The notes: generated by a model from the letters alone, not told the origin. 12,747 nt of DNA from Croceibacterium_A sp964439725 (GCA_964439725.1 CAYTPY010000059.1:1-12747); one strand, 5' to 3'; positions 1 to 6,840 are shown, counted from the stretch's first letter. Translations and numbers: made by a program.

Positions 1-275
1 TGCATCAAGCCGACGTTGCCTTCGGAAATGAGGTCGCTGACGGGCAGGCCATAGCCGCGGTAGCCCATCGCGATCTTGGCCACGAGCCGCAGGTGGCTGG
101 TCACCAGCTGCGCCGCGGCTTCGGGGTCCTCGTGTTCCTGGTAGCGCTTGGCGAGCATGTATTCCTGCTCAGCCGTCAGCACCGGGAACTTCTTGATTTC
201 GGCAAGATAGCGGTTGAGGCTCTGCTCACCGCCGAGCGCGGGAACGCTCAATGCCCTAGAAGTCTTGTTGCTCAC
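1..275 (-). CDS. rpoH: RNA polymerase sigma factor RpoH (sigma-32), N-terminal part, truncated by window edge
   Basis: This is the first 91 codons of the heat-shock sigma factor, which directs RNA polymerase to chaperone and protease promoters. The start is GTG at 273-275, with AGGGA about 7 nt upstream, giving N-terminus VSNKTSRALSVPALGG. Then comes the sigma-70 region 1.2/2.1 signature typical of RpoH: LNRYLAEIKKFPVLTAEQE, followed by AKRYQEHEDPEAAAQLVTSH and LRLVAKIAMGYRGYGLPVSD. The segment ends in the region 2 motif SEGNVGLM at the window edge. The gene lies downstream of rluD on the same strand after a 124-bp gap, an arrangement common in alphaproteobacteria. Some alphaproteobacteria carry two rpoH paralogues, and this fragment cannot tell which one it is. 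Family assignment is secure from residue patterns; regulation is not visible. Confidence 0.95.
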   Translation of the reverse strand, partial: MSNKTSRALSVPALGGEQSLNRYLAEIKKFPVLTAEQEYMLAKRYQEHEDPEAAAQLVTSHLRLVAKIAMGYRGYGLPVSDLISEGNVGLM

Positions 276-317
276 TTTAAGTCCCTAGACCTTTCGTTGT
301 CGGCCACCTGGTTCGCA

Positions 318-336
318 GGACCCCGATCGGGCGTCC
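318..336. repeat. Inverted repeat in the rluD-rpoH gap
   Basis: A perfect 10-bp palindrome, CCCGATCGGG (322-331), is flanked by GGAC and GTCC arms, with a one-base bulge on one side. It sits about 45 nt upstream of the rpoH start and would form a hairpin in a transcript reaching rpoH from rluD. No T-run follows on the minus strand, so it does not look like a classical terminator. It could be an mRNA structure or an operator. I see no confident promoter in 276-399. Confidence 0.4.
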
Positions 337-399
337 CGCAGGGCACGGCCACGTTTGCCCTTCGTCATACACGACGATGTCACCTGAGTGGTGCGCAAT

Positions 400-1350
400 T
401 CATCGATGGGAATGACCGGTTTCGTCGATAAGTTCCTTCATGTCGGGCGGCAGGTCGCTGGTGAAGCGCATCTGACCGCCTGTGATGGGATGAACGAAGC
501 CCAGCACCGCCGCGTGAAGCGCCTGCCGCTGAAACCCAAGCTGCTTGAGGAGCTCACGAACTTGCGGGTTGGGCCGTCCATAGAGTGGGTCCCCCAATAG
601 CGCATGACCAATGGATGAGAGGTGAACGCGGACCTGATGCGTTCGCCCGGTCTCCAGGCGGCACTCCAGCAACGCGCATCCCTTCAGCGCTTGTACCACC
701 TTATAGTGCGTGACCGCGTGTTTGCCGCGTGAGGAATCCTTGGCCAGGACCGCCATTTTCTTGCGGTTCGCATCGGAGCGGCCGATCCGCTCCGCGATCG
801 TGCCGGAAGCGGGAACGGGATGTCCGTTGCAGACGGCGAGATAGGCGCGCTCCAGGTCGTGCGCGGCGAACTGGCGGGCGAGGCCCTCGTGCGCCGCGTC
901 GCTCTTGGCGACGACCAGCAGCCCCGAGGTGTCCTTGTCGATCCGGTGGACGATCCCCGGGCGCGCCACGCCGCCGATCCCCGACAGCTGCCCGCGGCAA
1001 TGGTGCAGCAGCGCGTTGACGAGCGTCCGGTCAGGATTGCCGGCCGCGGGATGCACGACCATGCCGGCCGGCTTATCGACGACGATCAAGTGCTCGTCTT
1101 CGAACACCACCACGAGAGGAATGTCCTGCGCCATGGCTTCGGCGGGAACGGCTTCGGGCACCTCGATCCGGAACGCGGCCCCGGCAGCGGCTTTGGCGCT
1201 GGCCTGGCTCACCGCCCGCCCCGCCACCGATACGCGGCCTTCGGCGATCAGCGCCTTGATGCGCTCGCGCGACAAGCCGCTCGCGTCGGCCAGCGCCTTG
1301 TCGAGCCGCGCCGTGCCTTCCAGCACACCTTCGATGATGCTGCCCCCCAT
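400..1350 (-). CDS. rluD: 23S rRNA pseudouridine synthase, RluD type
   Basis: The protein isomerises specific uridines of 23S rRNA helix 69 to pseudouridine (the known role of RluD). With ATG at 1350 it is 316 aa. Residues about 10-60 form an S4 RNA-binding domain (LDKALADASGLSRERIKAL). The catalytic RluA-type domain follows, with VDKPAGMVVHP and the motif HRIDKDTSG, whose Asp falls at residue 138, close to E. coli Asp139. Later come the GRTHQVRVHL motif and GDPLYG. The frame stays open to 1497, but sequence before 1350 does not resemble the family and would overlap the divergent gene. An ATG at 1362 is also possible. No strong ribosome-binding site is visible before either start. rpoH follows downstream. 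RluC-type alternatives are less likely because of the S4 domain and overall length. Confidence 0.93.
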   Translation of the reverse strand: MGGSIIEGVLEGTARLDKALADASGLSRERIKALIAEGRVSVAGRAVSQASAKAAAGAAFRIEVPEAVPAEAMAQDIPLVVVFEDEHLIVVDKPAGMVVHPAAGNPDRTLVNALLHHCRGQLSGIGGVARPGIVHRIDKDTSGLLVVAKSDAAHEGLARQFAAHDLERAYLAVCNGHPVPASGTIAERIGRSDANRKKMAVLAKDSSRGKHAVTHYKVVQALKGCALLECRLETGRTHQVRVHLSSIGHALLGDPLYGRPNPQVRELLKQLGFQRQALHAAVLGFVHPITGGQMRFTSDLPPDMKELIDETGHSHR

Positions 1351-1366
1351 GCTAGGGTACATGGGA

Positions 1367-1762
1367 ATGGCTCTGCATGTCTCAAGACCCCTGCTCGATC
1401 GGCTGCTTGGCGAGGCCGCCAAGGCCACGCCCGAAGAGTGCTGCGGAATCCTGCTGGGGCAGGGAAACCGCGTCGAGGCGGTGGTTACGGCAGCCAATGT
1501 GGCCGAAGATCGCCGCCGCCGGTTCGAAATCGACCCCCAGACGCTGATCGACGCACACCGGCAGGCCCGTGCCGGCGGCCCGCAAGTGCTCGGCTATTAT
1601 CACTCGCATCCGGACGGCCCCGCCGCGCCTTCCGCGGTCGATGCTGCCTTGGCAGCGGGCGACGGGATGGTCTGGGCGATCATCGGGAAAACCGGCGTGA
1701 CGTTCTGGCGCGACGAGGAACGGGGCTTCGTTCCGCTTTCCACTGCGATAGAGGATCGCTAA
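1367..1762 (+). CDS. JAMM/MPN+ metallopeptidase (peptidase M67 family)
   Basis: This 131-aa protein carries a complete bacterial JAMM zinc-peptidase motif. There is a Glu in PEECCGILLG (E24), then HSHP (H79, H81), and S89 and D92 at the canonical H-x-H-P-x6-S-x2-D spacing. JAMM enzymes cleave isopeptide or peptide bonds after ubiquitin-like or sulfur-carrier proteins; the bacterial substrate here is unknown. ATG at 1367 is preferred because AGGG (1354-1357) lies 9 nt upstream; ATG at 1361 would leave only 3 nt. It is the first gene of a tight plus-strand cluster, 11 bp before the chpT-like gene, and diverges from rluD with 16 bp between start codons. No ThiS/MoaD-like carrier or E1-like enzyme is nearby, so its partner must be elsewhere. 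Fold and metal site are confident, biological role is not. Confidence 0.88.
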   Translation: MALHVSRPLLDRLLGEAAKATPEECCGILLGQGNRVEAVVTAANVAEDRRRRFEIDPQTLIDAHRQARAGGPQVLGYYHSHPDGPAAPSAVDAALAAGDGMVWAIIGKTGVTFWRDEERGFVPLSTAIEDR

Positions 1763-1773
1763 GTCCCGGCGCC

Positions 1774-2418
1774 ATGACTTCATCGACCGATCTCGCCGCC
1801 CTGCTCTGCTCCCGCCTCTGCCATGACATGCTCAGCCCCGTCGGGGCCTTGAGCAACGGGCTCGAGTTGCTTGCCGACGAAAAAGACCCGGCGATGCGGC
1901 AGCAGTGCTTCGAACTTCTCGAGCAAAGCGCGCAGATCAGCACCGCCAAGCTGAAGTTCTTCCGCCTGGCCTATGGCGCGGCTGGCGGTTTCGGCGAGGA
2001 CGTGCCCTCGCAGGAGCCCAGGGACCTGATCGCGGCATTGGTCGGGGCCAACGAGCGCCTGGAACTGCAATGGGCGGTCAGCGAACCTGCGCTGCCGAAG
2101 CCGTCGGTCAAGATCCTCCTCAATCTGGCCGCGATCGCGATCGATGCGCTGGTACGCGGAGGCACGCTGGCGGTCGGCGCCGAACGCCGCGATGGCGCGA
2201 CCGAAATCGCGGTGCGCGCTGCCGGTCCGCGCGTGGCTTTCGACCATGCCATTGGGAAAGCGCTCGAAGGAACGCTGGCTGAAGCCGAGCTTTCGGGACG
2301 CACCGCACCGGCTCACATGATCCGTCTCCTGGCCGAAGAGCATGGCGGCGGGGTGCAATATGCGCTGAACGCTGAGGCCTTGGTGATGGGCGCCATTCTC
2401 CCCGACCGTACCGCCTGA
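1774..2418 (+). CDS. chpT: ChpT-like histidine phosphotransferase
   Basis: The product is 214 aa. In Caulobacter, ChpT accepts phosphate from the kinase CckA and passes it to CtrA and CpdR, the cell-cycle regulators. The N-terminus shows the dimerisation/phosphorylation helix with the acceptor His in LCSRLCHDMLSPVGALSNGL (H17), followed by a second helix (CFELLEQSAQISTAKLKFF). The rest is the degenerate HATPase-like domain typical of the family, including NLAAIAIDAL, the AGPRV region and a C-terminal LLAEEHGGGVQYAL stretch. No ATP-binding N/G boxes are apparent, as expected for a phosphotransferase rather than a kinase. The start ATG at 1774 lacks a strong Shine-Dalgarno, so translation may be coupled to the JAMM gene 11 bp upstream. 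It overlaps the following amidase start by one base. The family call is firm; that it serves the CtrA pathway is by homology. Confidence 0.88.
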   Translation: MTSSTDLAALLCSRLCHDMLSPVGALSNGLELLADEKDPAMRQQCFELLEQSAQISTAKLKFFRLAYGAAGGFGEDVPSQEPRDLIAALVGANERLELQWAVSEPALPKPSVKILLNLAAIAIDALVRGGTLAVGAERRDGATEIAVRAAGPRVAFDHAIGKALEGTLAEAELSGRTAPAHMIRLLAEEHGGGVQYALNAEALVMGAILPDRTA

Positions 2419-3134
2419 TGGCCCCTCGCGCCGAGGACGAGCTCGTGCACCGCGAGCTTCCTTCTCCCAACTGGGACGAGCGCGCCCTCCCCATATCGAT
2501 GGTGGTGCTTCACTACACGGAAATGGAGCCCGAAGCAGCGCTCCGCCGCCTCACCGATCCCGAAGCCAAAGTCAGTGCCCACTATTTCATCTCGGAAGAC
2601 GGCGAGGTGGTCCGCCTGGTCGAAGAAGGCAAGCGGGCCTGGCACGCCGGGGCCAGCTATTGGCGCGGCTTCAAGGACGTGAATTCCGCCAGCATCGGCA
2701 TCGAGCTCGACCACCCGGGCCACGCGCTGGGCTATCGGCCGTTTGCCGACGCGCAAATCGAGGCCCTGCTGCCCTTGCTGCATGACGTTGTCCGCCGACA
2801 CGACATACCTCGCGCCAATGTGGTGGGACATTCCGACGTCGCGCCGGCCCGGAAGATCGACCCGGGCGAGCTTTTCCCGTGGGACAAGCTGGCCAAGTGC
2901 CGGCTCTGCCTGCCACGCCCTGCCAAACTGGAACTCGGCGATCCGTTCAGCAACGATGGCGCTTTCTATCTCGCGCTCGAGCGGTTCGGCTATGATATCA
3001 CCGAGGGCCGCAAAGCCGTCGAGGCCTTCCAGCGGCGCTGGCGCCCCGAGCGCATCGACGGGATCATCGACGGCGAAGTGCGCGCGATCCTTTTTCAGTT
3101 GCTCCTGGATCGCGATCGGGGACTGTCTAGATAG
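2418..3134 (+). CDS. N-acetylmuramoyl-L-alanine amidase, AmpD/AmiD type, with peptidoglycan-binding domain
   Basis: This 238-aa Amidase_2 (PGRP-fold) enzyme hydrolyses the bond between N-acetylmuramic acid and L-alanine in murein fragments. Zinc ligands are visible as H32 (VVLHYTEM), H138 (VVGHSDVAP) and D148 (ARKIDPG), with the conserved IGIELDHPG segment at 93-101. A small peptidoglycan-binding-like three-helix domain fills about residues 176-228 (FYLALERFGYDI, AVEAFQRRW, DGIIDGEVRAIL). There is no signal peptide or lipobox at this start. The enzyme therefore looks cytoplasmic and AmpD-like in muropeptide recycling, although the domain layout is that of the E. coli lipoprotein AmiD. The ATG overlaps the chpT stop (TGATG), implying translational coupling. 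rnpB follows within 40 bp. Confidence 0.9.
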   Translation: MAPRAEDELVHRELPSPNWDERALPISMVVLHYTEMEPEAALRRLTDPEAKVSAHYFISEDGEVVRLVEEGKRAWHAGASYWRGFKDVNSASIGIELDHPGHALGYRPFADAQIEALLPLLHDVVRRHDIPRANVVGHSDVAPARKIDPGELFPWDKLAKCRLCLPRPAKLELGDPFSNDGAFYLALERFGYDITEGRKAVEAFQRRWRPERIDGIIDGEVRAILFQLLLDRDRGLSR

Positions 3135-3137
3135 GCG

Positions 3138-3167
3138 TTCCTTTTCGAAGGGTCGCCGTGCTATGCA
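3138..3167 (+). promoter_or_regulatory. Possible rnpB promoter
   Basis: A TATGCA-like -10 element at 3162-3167 lies 6-7 nt before the expected 5' end of RNase P RNA. A weak TTCCTT -35-like element sits at 3138-3143 (18-bp spacer). Position fits a dedicated promoter just after the amidase stop, but the -35 match is poor. Read-through from the amidase operon is an alternative. Confidence 0.3.
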
Positions 3168-3172
3168 CGGCC

Positions 3173-3628
3173 GGGCCAGGGGGCCGGGCAGCCGCGTCAT
3201 TCCGCGAGGGATGCCGAGGAAAGTCCGGGCTCCGCGAAACGAGGGTGGCGGGTAACGCCCGCCCGGTGAGGGTTCCGGCCCAAGCCGAGGGAAAGTGCCA
3301 CAGAGAGTATACCGCCGATGGCCCAGACTCCTTTTGGGGAGCGGGCACAGGCATGGGTGAAAGGGTGCGGTAAGAGCGCACCGGGGCTCCGGCAACGGCG
3401 TCCGCATGGCAAACCCCACCCGGAGCAAGACCGAATAGGGGTCTCGCGCCGCAGCTCTTCGGAGCGGCGGCAGGGGTGTTTCGCCCCGAGAGGCCCGGGT
3501 TGGTTGCTGGAGCGGCCGGGCAACCGGTCGCCGAGATGAATGGCTGCCCCTGTGCGGTCGGTCGGCCCGAGGAAACGGAGGCGGATACCACGCACGGGAC
3601 AGAACCCGGCTTACAGGCCCCCTGGCAT
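3173..3628 (+). ncRNA. rnpB: RNase P RNA (type A)
   Basis: This is the catalytic RNA of RNase P, which matures tRNA 5' ends. Hallmarks in order are GAGGAAAGTCCGGGCTCC (3220s-3230s, CR-I), GGGTGAAAGGGTGCGGTAAG with AGCGCACCGG (around 3355-3385), CCCGGAGCAAGACCGAATAG, the P15 loop GGT at 3498-3500 that pairs with tRNA CCA, GAGATGAATGGCTGCCC, and the 3' signature ACAGAACCCGGCTTAC. The ends pair as helix P1: CCAGGGGGCC at 3176-3185 with GGCCCCCTGG at 3616-3625, which sets the boundaries to within a few bases. At about 455 nt it is on the long side of type A RNAs, with extra length in the P17/P18 area. No T-rich intrinsic terminator follows, and the RNA ends 10 bp before the stop of the convergent phosphatase gene. 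Confidence 0.97.
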
Positions 3629-3638
3629 CGTCTGAAGC

Positions 3639-4436
3639 TTAAGCAGCGAGCGTCGTCGCAACCAGTCCGCCTTCGCTTTCGACCGCTTCGATATAGCGAC
3701 GCTGCGTGCCTTCGAGCACGATCGCCGTCAAGCGGCCGCTCATGTAAGCGCCGGTGTCGATCCCGATCCGGTTACCTCGGTCTTCGGGAGCGTCGCAGAT
3801 CGTGTGGCCATGGACGATCACCTTGCCGTAGCTTTCAGAGTGCGACAGAAACGGCTCGCGGATCCAGCGAAGGTCCTGCGATCTCTGCTCATCGAGCGGA
3901 ACAGTGGGATCGATGCCGGCGTGCACGAACAGGTAGTCGCCAATTTCGATCATGTCTTCGAAGTTCTCGATGAACGCGATGTCATCGGCAGGCACGGCAT
4001 CGGCCATGAGGGCCTGCGCCTCTTCCAAACTGGCCTGAACGAACGAGTCACGGCCGACGCCGTAGCTCAGCACCGTCTCCCTACCCCCGTGCCGCAAGAA
4101 ATGGCGGAACACCTCGAGCTTGCTGAAGCTGCGGAGGAACATCTCCTCGTGGTTCCCCGCGAGTATACGCACGCGCCGCCGGCCTTGCCACTGACGCGCC
4201 AAGGCGATTACCCCAGCGCTATCGCTACCGCGATCGACCAGGTCACCGAGAAGGATCACGGTTGTGTCCGCGGGTGCCACTGCAGCGTCGTCTGCATCGA
4301 TCGCAGCGATGAGCGCTTCAAACAGGTCGCGCCGTCCATGGATATCGCCGACGGCATAGACACGCTGTCCGGCCGGAACGGCGGCGGACATGGCGCTATT
4401 ACCACGCTTGAAAATCTGACGAAGTGCCTGAAACAT
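3639..4436 (-). CDS. Metallophosphoesterase, PP2A/calcineurin-like serine/threonine phosphatase family
   Basis: The 265-aa protein has the full set of PPP/MPE metal-site motifs: GDIHGR (30-35), GDLVDRG (64-70), GNHEE (94-98), FVHAG (170-174) and HGHT (209-212). The metal-coordinating residues and catalytic His all appear present, so it should be an active phosphatase. It resembles bacterial PrpA/PphA-like protein phosphatases and diadenosine-tetraphosphatase relatives. The substrate cannot be told from sequence. There is no signal peptide, so it is cytoplasmic. ATG at 4436 has GGGA five nt upstream; ATG at codon 16 would also keep all motifs. It stands alone, convergent to rnpB and divergent from the outer-membrane protein gene. 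Confidence 0.9.
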   Translation of the reverse strand: MFQALRQIFKRGNSAMSAAVPAGQRVYAVGDIHGRRDLFEALIAAIDADDAAVAPADTTVILLGDLVDRGSDSAGVIALARQWQGRRRVRILAGNHEEMFLRSFSKLEVFRHFLRHGGRETVLSYGVGRDSFVQASLEEAQALMADAVPADDIAFIENFEDMIEIGDYLFVHAGIDPTVPLDEQRSQDLRWIREPFLSHSESYGKVIVHGHTICDAPEDRGNRIGIDTGAYMSGRLTAIVLEGTQRRYIEAVESEGGLVATTLAA

Positions 4437-4709
4437 GAGTATCCCGGCGATCCCTCTAGCTTGAACGGTCGGGCGTGCAAGATGGGTGCTGGGCGTTGCG
4501 CGAGCCGTGCTGTCGCTGCGATGAATGTGACAGAAAAAACACAGGCTGAAATTCGGATGTTGCGCAAAACCATATCAGCCCTTGTGCAACGCATCCGCTG
4601 GCTGCACTTTTGCGCTTGTTCGTGACAACCGGTCCATCAACGAGAGCGGATCGCGATACGCAGGTGGGACGAGGCACAGTTTTACACCCCAATTGAGAGG
4701 GAACTGATC
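4437..4709. other. Divergent intergenic region, 273 bp
   Basis: This gap between the phosphatase and TorF-type genes must hold promoters for both. It is less GC-rich than its neighbours and contains an A6 run (about 4534-4539), the TTGYGCAA repeat pair described separately, another TTGCGC at 4610-4615 and a small TTGT/ACAA inverted repeat at 4616-4628. A Shine-Dalgarno-like GAGAGGGAA precedes the ATG at 4710. I could not fix a confident -35/-10 pair, and I see no gene in it. Confidence 0.5.
4556..4595. repeat. Paired TTGYGCAA palindromes forming an inverted repeat
   Basis: TTGCGCAA (4560-4567, a perfect palindrome) and TTGTGCAA (4582-4589, one mismatch) lie exactly 22 bp apart, two helical turns. 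They are flanked by GATG on the left and CATC on the right, so the whole also folds as an imperfect hairpin with a 14-nt loop. The layout suits a dimeric DNA-binding regulator. No regulator gene is adjacent. Confidence 0.45.
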
Positions 4710-5465
4710 ATGCTTACGTCCATCCGCAGCCTATTGGCTGCTTCTGCCCTTGCCGGCGCAACGCTCGTGGCGACCCCCGCCCTGGCGCAACAAATCGACG
4801 GCGTTTCCGTATCCGGAAATGTGGCCGTCACTACCGATTACCGTTTCCGCGGCGTGTCGATGTCGGGAGGCGATCCCGCCATCCAAGGCGGTATCGACTT
4901 AACCACCGATTCCGGCTTCTACGTCGGCACCTGGGGCTCCTCGATCGCGGGCGGCGGTCCCTACGGCGAAATGGAGCTCGACCTCTATGCCGGCTGGACC
5001 GGCGAGGTCTCCGAAGGCGTGACCTTCGACATCGGCCTGCTCTACTACATGTACCCGACCAGCGACGATATCGGCGGCGTTGACGTCGATACCGACTATT
5101 TCGAGCCATATGCCTCGATCGGCACCACTCTCGGCCCGGTCGGGGCCACGCTCGGCGTCGCCTATGCCTGGAAGCAGGACTCGCTGGGCGGTGACGACAA
5201 CCTCTATGTCTACACCGACTGGAACCTCGGCATCCCGCAGACGCCGCTGACGCTTACTGCCCACCTCGGCTACACCGACGGTGTACTGGCGCCGCCGTTC
5301 GTGGCGGGTACGACCGACAGGACTGGCCTGGACTGGTCGATCGGTCTCAGTGCCACGGTGCTCGGGGGACTCACCGCCGGCGTATCCTACGTCGGCGTCG
5401 AAGGCCCGAGCATCGACGGCTTCACCGATGACGCGATCGTTGGAACCCTGTCCTTCTCGATGTAG
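4710..5465 (+). CDS. TorF-family putative outer-membrane protein (TIGR02001 type)
   Basis: The 251-aa precursor starts with a typical Sec signal peptide: a basic n-region (MLTSIRS), a hydrophobic core and an ALA cleavage site after residue 26. The mature part opens with VSGNVAVTTDYRFRGVSMSG, a hallmark of the TIGR02001/TorF group, and continues with alternating aromatic and polar segments consistent with a small beta-barrel. Examples are GFYVGTWGSSI, ELDLYAGWTGE, VTFDIGLLYYMYP and YFEPYASIG. The protein ends in LSFSM, not the usual terminal Phe, a mild oddity for an outer-membrane barrel. Some homologues are annotated as transporters linked to TonB systems, but the substrate is unknown. GAGAGGGAA lies upstream of the ATG. 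It is transcribed alone and ends in a strong terminator. The upstream boxes may regulate it. Confidence 0.85.
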   Translation: MLTSIRSLLAASALAGATLVATPALAQQIDGVSVSGNVAVTTDYRFRGVSMSGGDPAIQGGIDLTTDSGFYVGTWGSSIAGGGPYGEMELDLYAGWTGEVSEGVTFDIGLLYYMYPTSDDIGGVDVDTDYFEPYASIGTTLGPVGATLGVAYAWKQDSLGGDDNLYVYTDWNLGIPQTPLTLTAHLGYTDGVLAPPFVAGTTDRTGLDWSIGLSATVLGGLTAGVSYVGVEGPSIDGFTDDAIVGTLSFSM

Positions 5466-5487
5466 ACCGGCTTCTGGCGATCACAGA

Positions 5488-5520
5488 GGGCCCGTGCCGA
5501 AAGGCGCGGGCCTTTTTGTT
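5488..5520 (+). terminator. Intrinsic terminator of the TorF-type gene
   Basis: The stem GGCCCGTGCC (5489-5498) pairs with GGCGCGGGCC (5503-5512) around a GAAA tetraloop with one G-U pair, followed by TTTTTGTTT. It starts 23 bp after the stop codon. On the opposite strand the run of T is missing on the far side, so it acts mainly on the plus strand. Confidence 0.9.
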
Positions 5521-5523
5521 TGA

Positions 5524-6276
5524 TCAGCGCAAGTAGAAGTCGATGGTGGTGACGACGCGGACACGCTTGTAGGGTGTGTCGGCGACACCCCAGCCGCCGC
5601 CCTCGCCGTCGCGCCCGGTAATTTCGAAATAGCCCTGAGTTGCCTGCTTGATGCCGCCGACGGTGGTGTCGCTGTCCTCGGCGAACTGCTCGGCCGCGCG
5701 GCGAGCGTCCATCGTCGCCGCCGCTACCATCTCCGGCTTGACGTCATTGAGCTTGGTGAAGGTGTAGGCCATGCCCGAGCCTTCCTCAAGCAAGACGCCC
5801 CGCCGGACCAATTCGAACTGCCGCCGCACGGCGCGCTGAGCCCGATCGATATCGGTGGTACGCAGCGTCATCCGCTGTCGGACGGTGAAGATCGGCACGC
5901 CATCCTGAGTGTAGCTCGAGACGTTGACGCCTGTCGGTTGCAGCGCCTCTTCGGGAAAACCCAATTCACCGAAGAAGGCGCGGATCGCCGCGGTGTCCTG
6001 GTCTACGCTGGCCTGCGCCGTCGCCATGTCGTTGGCGCTGGCTGAATAGGCGACGGTCCAAGTGGCGAGGTCCGCCACCACATCCTTCTCGGCAAGACCC
6101 CGAACGGTGACCGAACGATCGGCCTCGCGCGCACGGGTCAACCCGTCGCCAAGGAGATAGCCGCCCACGATCAGCCCCGCGGCCAATATCGCCGAGGCGG
6201 CGAGCGCGGTGTTGCCTATCGGCTGCTTCCAGAAAGCGGTGGCGGAAGCAGGTTCGGATTGGCTAGAGTCGGGCAT
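5524..6276 (-). CDS. SIMPL-domain (DUF541) membrane-anchored protein
   Basis: The 250-aa protein has a short cytoplasmic start, one membrane segment at about residues 22-44 (NTALAASAILAAGLIVGGYL) and a large periplasmic SIMPL domain. Domain features are SVTVRGLAEKDVVADLATW near the start, a middle portion with TGVNVSSYTQDG, and the C-terminal KRVRVVTTIDFYLR strand. The function of SIMPL proteins is poorly known; some are linked to oxidative stress or signalling (E. coli YggE). AGGAG lies 8 nt before ATG 6276. It ends just beyond the terminator of the convergent TorF-type gene and diverges from gloA. Single-gene transcription is likely. Confidence 0.85.
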   Translation of the reverse strand: MPDSSQSEPASATAFWKQPIGNTALAASAILAAGLIVGGYLLGDGLTRAREADRSVTVRGLAEKDVVADLATWTVAYSASANDMATAQASVDQDTAAIRAFFGELGFPEEALQPTGVNVSSYTQDGVPIFTVRQRMTLRTTDIDRAQRAVRRQFELVRRGVLLEEGSGMAYTFTKLNDVKPEMVAAATMDARRAAEQFAEDSDTTVGGIKQATQGYFEITGRDGEGGGWGVADTPYKRVRVVTTIDFYLR

Positions 6277-6368
6277 CTCGGGAGCTCCTGGGTGGAAAGG
6301 TCCACCAGATACGAGCTTCCGCTAACCGCGCTGAACCGTTCTTTAATGGCGACGAATTGAGGAAGTAG

Positions 6369-6806
6369 ATGATCAAGTACCTCCATACCATGATCCGCAT
6401 CTCAGATCCGGATGCGACGCTCGCCTTCTTCAAGCTGCTCGGTCTCGAAGAAGTCCGGCGCATGGAAAACCAAAAGGGCCGCTTCACACTCTACTTCCTG
6501 GCCGCGCCGGGGCAGAAGGACGTGGCTGAAGTCGAACTGACCTATAACTGGCCGCCGGAGGACGGCAGTGCGCCCGAGCAGTACACCGGCGGGCGCAACT
6601 TCGGCCACCTCGCCTACCGGGTGCAGAACATCTACGAGACGTGCCAACGGCTGATGGACGCCGGCGTCACGATCAACCGACCCCCGCGCGACGGCCACAT
6701 GGCTTTTGTGAAGACGCCGGACGGTATCTCGATCGAACTGCTGCAGGACGGAAACTTGCCGCCTGAGGAGCCGTGGGTGAGCATGGAGAATACCGGCACC
6801 TGGTGA
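6369..6806 (+). CDS. gloA: Lactoylglutathione lyase (glyoxalase I)
   Basis: The 145-aa VOC-fold enzyme converts the hemithioacetal of methylglyoxal and glutathione to S-lactoylglutathione. The four metal ligands fit the short bacterial type: H6 (KYLHTMIRISD), E56 (AEVELTYNW), H80 (FGHLAYRV) and E123 (ISIELLQ). LTYNW and the GRNFGHLAY segments are strongly characteristic. AGGAAG (from 6360) precedes the ATG with good spacing. A TTTAAT element (6342-6347) could be a -10, without a clear -35. der lies 75 bp downstream on the same strand, possibly co-transcribed through the hairpin between them. Confidence 0.94.
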   Translation: MIKYLHTMIRISDPDATLAFFKLLGLEEVRRMENQKGRFTLYFLAAPGQKDVAEVELTYNWPPEDGSAPEQYTGGRNFGHLAYRVQNIYETCQRLMDAGVTINRPPRDGHMAFVKTPDGISIELLQDGNLPPEEPWVSMENTGTW

Positions 6807-6815
6807 ACTTTCCGT

Positions 6816-6840
6816 CCTCCCCGAAATCGGCTCGGGGAGG
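6816..6840 (+). promoter_or_regulatory. Stem-loop in the gloA-der leader with an alternative pairing partner
   Basis: CCTCCCCGA (6816-6824) pairs perfectly with TCGGGGAGG (6832-6840) around a 7-nt loop. No T-run follows. The right arm could instead pair with ACTCCCCG (6872-6879), which touches the der start codon, so two exclusive folds exist. It may affect der expression; a decayed terminator is the alternative. Confidence 0.5.

Noticed and set aside
820..2418. A 532-aa plus-strand open frame covering rluD and chpT
   Set aside because: Only the part from 1774 resembles a protein family (ChpT). The upstream part is antisense to rluD, Arg/Pro-rich and out of frame with the JAMM gene.
3108..3117. 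Palindrome GATCGCGATC near the end of the amidase gene
   Set aside because: GATCG-type words recur often in this genome's coding sequence, and it lies within codons of a conserved domain end.
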